6,521 nt of DNA from an uncultured Collinsella sp. GTDB taxonomy: Bacteria; Actinomycetota; Coriobacteriia; Coriobacteriales; Coriobacteriaceae. The position numbers and the translations under genes were made by a program. The stretch spans positions 1-6,521 of the forward strand of contig CABUWD010000110.1 in assembly GCA_902495155.1 (NCBI GenBank), in the 5' to 3' direction. This document shows, in pieces, positions 1-6,521 of the stretch. Numbering within the stretch: the first letter of the stretch is position 1; the number at the start of each line of letters is the position of its first letter. The notes beneath the pieces are model-generated. The model saw only the letters and a program-made list of their open reading frames with translations, did no database searches and was not told the DNA's origin.

Positions 1-69
1 AGTTCCTGTGGTCACAGCGCCAAACGGAGTGCGAAACTGCGGTAGGCGGCTGTTGTGTATCAATCTCAT
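1..69 (-). CDS. N-terminus of a probable glycoside hydrolase family 13 (alpha-amylase/pullulanase-like) protein, cut by window edge
   Basis: Reading leftwards from an ATG at 69-67, 23 codons stay open to position 1, and the rest of the gene lies outside the window. The visible protein begins MRLIHNSRLP and continues QFRTPFGAVTTGT. The pattern 'HNS...(Y/F)R(x)PFGAV..GT' is what I recall from the extreme N-terminus of bacterial GH13 alpha-glucan hydrolases, where it opens the N-terminal beta-sandwich domain ahead of the catalytic barrel. This is family resemblance from memory over a short stretch, so the product call is tentative. The Shine-Dalgarno is weak: a GGA about 7 nt upstream of the ATG. 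A promoter-like pair at 131-160 and two dyads lie just upstream. The orientation matches the glg genes, and a terminator separates it from glgA, so it is probably a separate, regulated unit acting on glycogen, starch or maltodextrin. An incidental ORF is the main alternative. Confidence 0.55.
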   Translation of the reverse strand, partial: MRLIHNSRLPQFRTPFGAVTTGT

Positions 70-130
70 AGTACGGTCCAGTTCAATAGAATCACGGCCT
101 GCGGGCCATGGGTTTTACGCACAAAATAAA

Positions 131-160
131 AGTATATCTGTTGTACACAGGGTGTATAAA
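131..160 (-). promoter_or_regulatory. Putative sigma-70-type promoter for the left-edge gene
   Basis: On the minus strand, TTTATA (160-155) and TATACT (136-131) are separated by 18 nt, giving weak -35 and good -10 matches. Transcription would start near 124 and give a leader of about 55 nt before the ATG at 69. The stretch is distinctly more AT-rich than the flanking genes. The call rests on consensus matching by eye. Confidence 0.4.
141..159. promoter_or_regulatory. Operator-like dyad inside the putative promoter
   Basis: TTGTACAC (141-148) and GTGTATAA (152-159) form an inverted repeat matching at 7 of 8 positions around a 3-nt spacer. It covers most of the putative -35 hexamer and the -35/-10 spacer on the minus strand, which is where a repressor would block RNA polymerase. 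The regulator is not identifiable from this sequence. Confidence 0.4.
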
Positions 161-166
161 CAACAT

Positions 167-187
167 CCGTTTGCCATCGGCGAACGG
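167..187. promoter_or_regulatory. Second dyad upstream of the putative -35 (operator-like or RNA hairpin)
   Basis: CCGTTTGCC (167-175) and GGCGAACGG (179-187) form a 9-bp inverted repeat with one mismatch and a 3-nt spacer. Length and composition are compatible with a LacI-family-type operator, a family that often controls alpha-glucan genes, but that link is only inference. As minus-strand RNA it would be a hairpin with one C-A mismatch followed by the T-rich ATGTTGTTTAT. It could therefore instead be a second, weaker terminator behind the glg cluster. Confidence 0.35.
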
Positions 188-223
188 TTGTCCTAGAAAA
201 TCGTTTTACCACTACCTACAGAG

Positions 224-250
224 AAGGGGCGCCCAGTTGGAGCGCCCCTT
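224..250 (-). terminator. Hairpin terminator downstream of glgA
   Basis: AAGGGGCGC (224-232) pairs perfectly with GCGCCCCTT (242-250), giving a 9-bp GC-rich stem with a 9-nt loop. It begins 36 nt after the glgA stop codon. On the minus strand the U-tract is poor (TTCTCTGT). On the plus strand the downstream DNA (TTGTTTAGGGTTTT) is more T-rich, so the element may also stop transcription entering glgA antisense. Position between two co-directional genes supports a role as the end of the glg transcription unit. Confidence 0.7.
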
Positions 251-286
251 GTTTAGGGTTTTGATTAGGTTTAGATCGTCTGTGGG

Positions 287-2611
<2,325 letters not shown>

Positions 2612-2615
2612 ATTG

Positions 2616-2621
2616 TCTCCC
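2616..2621 (-). promoter_or_regulatory. Shine-Dalgarno that decides the glgA start
   Basis: GGGAGA on the minus strand sits 4 nt before the ATG at 2611 (GGAG 5 nt before). It overlaps the G of the upstream in-frame ATG at 2623-2621, so that ATG would have to be read without it. This favours 2611 as the true start. Confidence 0.7.
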
Positions 2622-2634
2622 ATGTTGTAATTCG

Positions 2635-2670
2635 AGAATAGCCGCCAGGCGCGAACCGGGCGGCTATTCT
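2635..2670 (-). promoter_or_regulatory. Perfect 12-bp hairpin between glgD and glgA
   Basis: AGAATAGCCGCC (2635-2646) and GGCGGCTATTCT (2659-2670) are exact reverse complements around a 12-nt loop, which could pair further by two G-C pairs. The hairpin begins 31 nt after the glgD stop and ends 23 nt before the glgA ATG, leaving the glgA ribosome binding site free. No U-run follows it on the minus strand, so it does not look like a simple terminator. A mRNA-stability or processing element, or an attenuator that sets GlgA level relative to GlgC/GlgD, fits better. The structure is seen; the role is inferred. Confidence 0.6.
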
Positions 2671-2701
2671 ACATGTTACGAGCGATGTTGCGGTGCCAAC
2701 G

Positions 2702-3829
2702 TTAACGTACGATGGTGGTATCGGAAGTTAACGGAGCCTTTCCCAGCACCAGGATGTTCTCGGGCGTGCCGCGAAGCTCGGTGTTGGTGGGAACCACGTT
2801 GTTCTTGTCCAGGATTGCATTCTCAACGCGGGCGCCGCTCTTGATGATGCAGCTCTGGTTGATGATCGAGTTCGTCACCGAGGCGCCTTCCTCAACCACG
2901 ACGCCGCGAGACAGGATCGAGTTGCGCACGGTGCCCTTGATGATGCAGCCTGCCGAGATGATCGAGTTGCAAGCGTGGCTGCCGGTCGCATAGCGCGAAG
3001 GCGGCACGTCGTGAGCCTTGGTCAGGATCGGGCGCTCGGGGTCGAAGAGCTGGTCGGCCACGGTCTGGTCGAGCAGGTCCATGCTGCGGCGATACAGCGA
3101 CTTCTCGCTAAACACGCCCACGACCTCGCCCTTGTACTCGTAGCTGCACACGTCGATGTTGCCAAAGTCGCCCTGGAGTGCTTCGAGCAGGTCCAGATAG
3201 TCGGCGGCCTGGTAGTGGTCGATGATCTCGAGTAGCGTCTCGCGGTTGACGATGCAGCAGTCCATAGAGGCGTTGTCGCCGTACACGACGCCGGCGCTCA
3301 CGCCCGTCAGGCGGCCGTTCTCGTTAATTTCGAGTTTGGTCTCGTCATCGACGTTGTGCGTGGCCTTGCAGTACACCACGGTCATCTGGGCGCCGGAGTT
3401 CTCGTGCGCCTCGATGATGGTGTTGAGGTCCATATTGAAGATGATGTTGGTGCCCATCATCACAACATAGGGCTTGTCTGAGCGCTGGAACAGCGTCTTG
3501 TTGGAGATGATGTCGCGCAGCAAGAAGCGCATGCCGCCCTTGGTGGTGCCATACGCGTTGCCGGGCACCATAAACAGGCCGCCCTTCTTGCGGTCCAGGC
3601 CCCAGTCCTTGCCCGAGCCCACGTGGTCGATCAGCGAGCGGTAGTTGCCCGGCATGACGACACCGACGGTCTTGATGCCGGCATTCATCATGTTGGACAG
3701 CGGGAAGTCGATCAGGCGGTAGCGACCCAAAAACGGGACGGACGCGATGGGGCGGTCCTTGAGCAGCACGCTGCCGTAGGTCGAAGAGTAGTTAGCGGTG
3801 ATATAACCGATGGCCTTGCGATTGATCAT
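2702..3829 (-). CDS. glgD: GlgD, non-catalytic/regulatory subunit of glucose-1-phosphate adenylyltransferase
   Basis: This 375-residue homologue of GlgC is the partner that, in Bacillus-type systems, raises the activity of GlgC in a mixed tetramer. The nucleotidyltransferase fold is recognisable: VPFLGRYRLIDFPLSNMMNAGI (about 31-52 of the protein), HVGSGKDWGLDR (69-80) and a C-terminal left-handed beta-helix with hexapeptide repeats (about 284-345). The catalytic signatures are lost. The GGxGxRL loop is replaced by ITANYSSTYGS, the SGDHLYRMD metal site reads MGTNIIFNMD, the FTEKP motif is absent, and WKDVGT has become EVVGVF. These losses identify GlgD rather than a second GlgC. The chosen start (MINRKAIGYI) is 4 nt after the glgC stop. 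The ORF could extend 13 codons upstream into glgC, but those residues have no family counterpart. The G-rich end of glgC (AAGGGGGAA) can serve as its Shine-Dalgarno, implying translational coupling. Confidence 0.93.
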   Translation of the reverse strand: MINRKAIGYITANYSSTYGSVLLKDRPIASVPFLGRYRLIDFPLSNMMNAGIKTVGVVMPGNYRSLIDHVGSGKDWGLDRKKGGLFMVPGNAYGTTKGGMRFLLRDIISNKTLFQRSDKPYVVMMGTNIIFNMDLNTIIEAHENSGAQMTVVYCKATHNVDDETKLEINENGRLTGVSAGVVYGDNASMDCCIVNRETLLEIIDHYQAADYLDLLEALQGDFGNIDVCSYEYKGEVVGVFSEKSLYRRSMDLLDQTVADQLFDPERPILTKAHDVPPSRYATGSHACNSIISAGCIIKGTVRNSILSRGVVVEEGASVTNSIINQSCIIKSGARVENAILDKNNVVPTNTELRGTPENILVLGKAPLTSDTTIVR

Positions 3830-3833
3830 CGGA

Positions 3834-4982
3834 TCATTCCCCCTTCCCGATAACGACGTCATTTCCAACGACGGCCGTATCCTTGGTGGTATCGACAGAG
3901 CCGAGCTTCACGCCCTCTTCGACCGTGGAGTTCTCGCCCAAAATAGCGCGGCAGATGTGCGCGCCGCTCTTAACGTGCGCACCCGGCAGCAGCACGGAGT
4001 CCTCGACCACGGCGCGCTCCTCGATGATGACATCGGTCGAAAGGATCGAGGAGCGAGCGGTGCCGTAGATCTTGCAGCCGTTGGAGACCAGGCAGTCGTC
4101 CAAGCGACCATCCGGACCAATGTAGTGCGGCGGACGCGTGGTGATGTTGGACATGATGGGGAAGTGCTTGTCAAACAGATCGAACTCGGGGTTGTTGCCC
4201 AGCAGGTCCATCGAGGTCTCGTGGAAGCTGGCGATGGTGCCGACGTCCTTCCAAAAGCCGTGGAACTCGTAGCTGTACAGGCGCTTGCCCTCGCCGAGCA
4301 GCTTGGGGATGATGTCCTTGCCAAAGTCGTGGCTCGAGCGCTGGTCCAGAGCGTCCTCCTCGAGTGCCTCGATCAGCACGTCGGCCGAGAAGATGTAGAT
4401 GCCCATGGACGCGAGGTTCGAATCGGGCTTATCGGGCTTCTCGGTGAACTTGGTGATGCGGCCGTCCTCGGGGTCGGTGGTCAGGATGCCAAAGCGGCTG
4501 GCCTCCTCCCACGGCACGGGCATAACGCTCACCGTGAGGTCGGCGTTGTTCTCAATGTGCGTCTTGAGCATCTTGCGGTAGTCCATGCGATACAGGTGAT
4601 CGCCCGAAAGAATCAGGACGTACTTGGGGTCGTTGGCCTTGATGTAGTCGAGGTTCTGCGTAATGGCGTCGGCCGTGCCCGCATACCAGGCGCCGCCGGT
4701 CTGCGTCTCGTACGGCGGCAGGATCGACACGCCGCCGTCGCGGCTGTCCAGATCCCACGCCTCGCCAGAGCCCACGTAGGCATGCAGCAGGTAGGGGCGA
4801 TACTGCGTCAGAACGCCCACCGTGTCGATGCCCGAGTTGGAGCAGTTGGACAGCGAAAAGTCGATAATGCGGAACTTGCCACCAAAGCTAACCGCCGGCT
4901 TGGCGATCTTTTGGGTGAGTGCCCCCAATCGGCTGCCCTGTCCTCCTGCGAGGAGCATCGCGATGCATTCTTTCTTACTCAT
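3834..4982 (-). CDS. glgC: Glucose-1-phosphate adenylyltransferase (ADP-glucose pyrophosphorylase), catalytic subunit
   Basis: GlgC makes ADP-glucose and pyrophosphate from ATP and glucose-1-phosphate, the committed step of bacterial glycogen synthesis. The 382-residue protein is close to Bacillus-type GlgC in length and shorter than the enterobacterial enzyme. Visible motifs are LAGGQGSRL (11-19, ATP loop), [14 protein letters not shown] (33-46), [12 protein letters not shown] (96-107), [11 protein letters not shown] (125-135, metal-binding Asp128), FTEKP (179-183, Lys182 expected to contact glucose-1-phosphate), WKDVGT (244-249) and a C-terminal beta-helix with hexapeptide repeats (about 300-360). 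All catalytic signatures are intact, in contrast to GlgD. AAGGAG lies 6 nt before the ATG. The gene is 104 nt downstream of glgP and 4 nt upstream of glgD, so equimolar production of the two subunits is likely. Confidence 0.97.
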   Translation of the reverse strand: MSKKECIAMLLAGGQGSRLGALTQKIAKPAVSFGGKFRIIDFSLSNCSNSGIDTVGVLTQYRPYLLHAYVGSGEAWDLDSRDGGVSILPPYETQTGGAWYAGTADAITQNLDYIKANDPKYVLILSGDHLYRMDYRKMLKTHIENNADLTVSVMPVPWEEASRFGILTTDPEDGRITKFTEKPDKPDSNLASMGIYIFSADVLIEALEEDALDQRSSHDFGKDIIPKLLGEGKRLYSYEFHGFWKDVGTIASFHETSMDLLGNNPEFDLFDKHFPIMSNITTRPPHYIGPDGRLDDCLVSNGCKIYGTARSSILSTDVIIEERAVVEDSVLLPGAHVKSGAHICRAILGENSTVEEGVKLGSVDTTKDTAVVGNDVVIGKGE

Positions 4983-5006
4983 CGATTTCTCCTTCTGTCA
5001 TCGATG
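4980..5006 (-). promoter_or_regulatory. Small hairpin enclosing the glgC ribosome binding site and start codon
   Basis: CATCGAT (4980-4986) and ATCGATG (5000-5006) form a perfect 7-bp stem with a 13-nt loop. In the mRNA the AAGGAG Shine-Dalgarno (4994-4989) lies in the loop and the glgC ATG (4982-4980) closes the 3' arm. This could moderate glgC initiation, but a stem this short may also have no effect. Confidence 0.35.
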
Positions 5007-5021
5007 TTTCTAACCCATTAG

Positions 5022-5052
5022 CGGTGGGCACGGCGCCTAGTCACGCCCACCG
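5022..5052 (-). promoter_or_regulatory. Hairpin in the glgP-glgC gap
   Basis: CGGTGGGC (5022-5029) and GCCCACCG (5045-5052) are exact reverse complements around a 15-nt loop containing the palindrome GGCGCC. It lies 34 nt after the glgP stop codon. The minus-strand sequence after it (CTAATGGGTTAG) has no U-run, so termination would be partial at best. A processing or stability element separating glgP from glgCDA is possible. Confidence 0.45.
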
Positions 5053-5086
5053 AATAATGCCGTGCGGCAAAGGGAACTCGCGGCCT

Positions 5087-6521
5087 TTAAGCGTGCCAGA
5101 TCTCGTCGCGGTACTCGCGAATGGTGCGGTCGCTCGAGAACCAGCCCGAGGAGGCGGTGTTGAGCAGGGCCTTGCGGTTCCAGGTCTCCTGGTCGCCGTA
5201 GCTGCCCGTGAGCTTCTCCCAGGCGTCGACGTAGCTGCGGAAGTCGGCCATGACCAGGTCGGGGTCGTTGTTGTTCATGAGCTCGTTGTAGATGCTCTCG
5301 AAGTTGCCCGAAAGACCCGCAAAGGTGTTGTCCTTGAGTTCGTCCATTACGCGGCCCAGACGCTCGCGATCGTTGTTGAGGGTATCCCACGCAAAGTAGC
5401 TGTTGGATGCCCAGAGCTGCTCGACCTCGGGGGCGGTCAGGCCAAAGATGGCCTCGTTCTCGCGTCCAGCCAGGTCGGCGATCTCGATGTTGGCGCCGTC
5501 GAGGGTGCCCAGCGTAATGGCGCCGTTCATCATGAGCTTCATGTTGGACGTGCCCGAGGCCTCCTTGCCGGCCGTGGAGATCTGCTCCGAGATCTCGGCG
5601 GCAGGGTAGATGAGCTGGGCGTTGCTCACGCGGAAGTTGGGGATAAAGCAGACCTTCATGACCTCGTTCACGCGGGGGTCGTTGTTGATGACGTCGGCGA
5701 CGGAGTTAATCAGGCGGATGGTCTCCTTGGCAAAGGTGTAGCTCGAGGCAGCCTTGCCACTGAAGATGAAGGTCGTCGGCGTCACGTGGAAGTTGGGATC
5801 GGCGATGCGACGGTTGTAGATGTCCATCACCTTCATGATGTTCATGAGCTGGCGCTTGTAGGCATGGAAACGCTTCACCTGAACATCGAAGACGGTGTTG
5901 GGGTCGATGACCAGACCGGTCTCGGCCTTAACGTAGGCGGCCAGGCGCTCCTTGTTGGCGCGCTTGGAGGCACCCACGGCCTTAAGGAACTCAGTGTCGT
6001 TCTGGAACTCCTTGAGCTTCTCCAGCTCAAAGGCGTCCTTCAGCCAGCCGTCGCCAATGGCCTCGGTCACGAGCTTGGCATAGGTGGGGTTGGCCTCGGC
6101 AAAGAAGCGACGGTGCGAGATGCCGTTGGTCTTGTTGTTGAACTTCTCGGGCGTAAGGGCATAGAAGTCCTTGAGCACGATGTTCTTGATGATGTCAGAG
6201 TGGATCTTGGCCACGCCGTTGACGCTGTGGCTGCAGATCACGGACAGGTTGGCCATGCGAATCTCGCCGTCCCACAGGATGGCGGTCTGGCGCAGACGCT
6301 CCTGCCAGCCCTCCTGCGTGGTGTCGAACGACTCGTGCCAACGACGGCTGATCTCGTCGATGATCTGATACACGCGGGGGAGGAGCTTGGAGAACGTGCC
6401 GATGGGCCACTTCTCCAGAGCCTCGGGCAGGATGGTGTGGTTGGTGTAGCTCACGACCTGCGTCACGATGTTCCAGGCGTCATCCCACTCGAGCTTCTTC
6501 TCGTCGATGAGGATACGCATG
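5087..6521 (-). CDS. glgP: Glycogen phosphorylase (GT35), 5' part missing beyond the window
   Basis: GlgP cleaves alpha-1,4-glucan with phosphate to give glucose-1-phosphate, using pyridoxal phosphate. The frame is open through the right edge. The first complete codon is an ATG, but it is internal: MRILIDEKKLEWDDAW matches the middle of phosphorylases, with the N-terminal several hundred residues outside. In the visible 477 residues, YTNHTILPEALEKW (25-38), MANLSVICSHSVNGVAKIHS (89-108), VKRFHAYKRQ (215-224, phosphate-binding basic residues), PAAEISEQISTAGKEASGTS (306-325) and NMK (326-328, Lys328 the PLP lysine) are all intact. LVMADF (422-427) and FSSDRTIREY (461-470) end the protein normally. 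One oddity is Ala220 where many phosphorylases have Glu (HEYKRQ). MalP is a close relative, but location beside glgCDA favours glycogen as substrate. Confidence 0.95.
   Translation of the reverse strand, partial: MRILIDEKKLEWDDAWNIVTQVVSYTNHTILPEALEKWPIGTFSKLLPRVYQIIDEISRRWHESFDTTQEGWQERLRQTAILWDGEIRMANLSVICSHSVNGVAKIHSDIIKNIVLKDFYALTPEKFNNKTNGISHRRFFAEANPTYAKLVTEAIGDGWLKDAFELEKLKEFQNDTEFLKAVGASKRANKERLAAYVKAETGLVIDPNTVFDVQVKRFHAYKRQLMNIMKVMDIYNRRIADPNFHVTPTTFIFSGKAASSYTFAKETIRLINSVADVINNDPRVNEVMKVCFIPNFRVSNAQLIYPAAEISEQISTAGKEASGTSNMKLMMNGAITLGTLDGANIEIADLAGRENEAIFGLTAPEVEQLWASNSYFAWDTLNNDRERLGRVMDELKDNTFAGLSGNFESIYNELMNNNDPDLVMADFRSYVDAWEKLTGSYGDQETWNRKALLNTASSGWFSSDRTIREYRDEIWHA

Noticed and set aside
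92..109. Tiny ORF (ATG to TGA, 5 codons) and a GGCC/GGCC mini-stem in the leader of the left-edge gene
   Set aside because: Too short, no Shine-Dalgarno, and a 4-bp stem is expected by chance in GC-rich DNA.
2671..2701. Possible separate promoter for glgA (TTGGCA near 2699-2694)
   Set aside because: No acceptable -10 hexamer at 16-19 nt; the best candidate (TAGAAT) is about 22 nt away and lies inside the hairpin arm.
3810..5021. Plus-strand ORF of 403 codons opposite glgC
   Set aside because: Shadow of glgC caused by strong third-position G/C bias. No recognisable domains, and glgC on the other strand is unambiguous.

Overview
The window holds a co-oriented glycogen-metabolism cluster on the minus strand, transcribed from the right edge towards the left: glgP (3' two-thirds only) - glgC - glgD - glgA. 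After a hairpin terminator comes the first 23 codons of what looks like a glycoside hydrolase family 13 gene that runs off the left edge. The DNA is GC-rich with strong G/C preference at third codon positions. Paired glgC/glgD is typical of Bacillota and of Coriobacteriia. That pairing in GC-rich DNA suggests a Coriobacteriia-type actinobacterium (Collinsella or a relative). This assignment is an inference from gene content and protein style, not from a database search.

Layout from right to left. Positions 6521-5087 encode the C-terminal 477 residues of glycogen phosphorylase, including the pyridoxal-phosphate lysine. A 104-nt gap (4983-5086) holds an 8-bp hairpin and, at the glgC start, a small hairpin that places the Shine-Dalgarno in its loop and the start codon in its stem. 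Positions 4982-3834 are glgC (catalytic ADP-glucose pyrophosphorylase) and 3829-2702 are glgD (catalytically degenerate partner). They are separated by only 4 nt and are probably translationally coupled. The 90-nt glgD-glgA gap carries a perfect 12-bp hairpin just ahead of the glgA ribosome binding site. Positions 2611-287 are glgA. Positions 224-250 are the likely terminator, and 70-223 is the promoter region of the next gene, with two dyad-symmetric sites.

Together GlgC/GlgD make ADP-glucose, GlgA polymerises it into alpha-1,4-glucan, and GlgP releases glucose-1-phosphate from the chains. The GH13 enzyme at the left edge probably acts on alpha-glucan or maltodextrin. Branching enzyme (glgB) is not in the window.

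The most unusual feature is GlgA. A normal GT5 glycogen synthase of about 486 residues is followed in frame by a roughly 288-residue low-complexity tail. The tail starts as a short acidic Pro/Glu/Ala segment and becomes a long Lys/Ala/Thr-rich, strongly basic segment resembling histone H1 or the HupB/AlgP tails. I know of no standard function for such a tail on a glycogen synthase.
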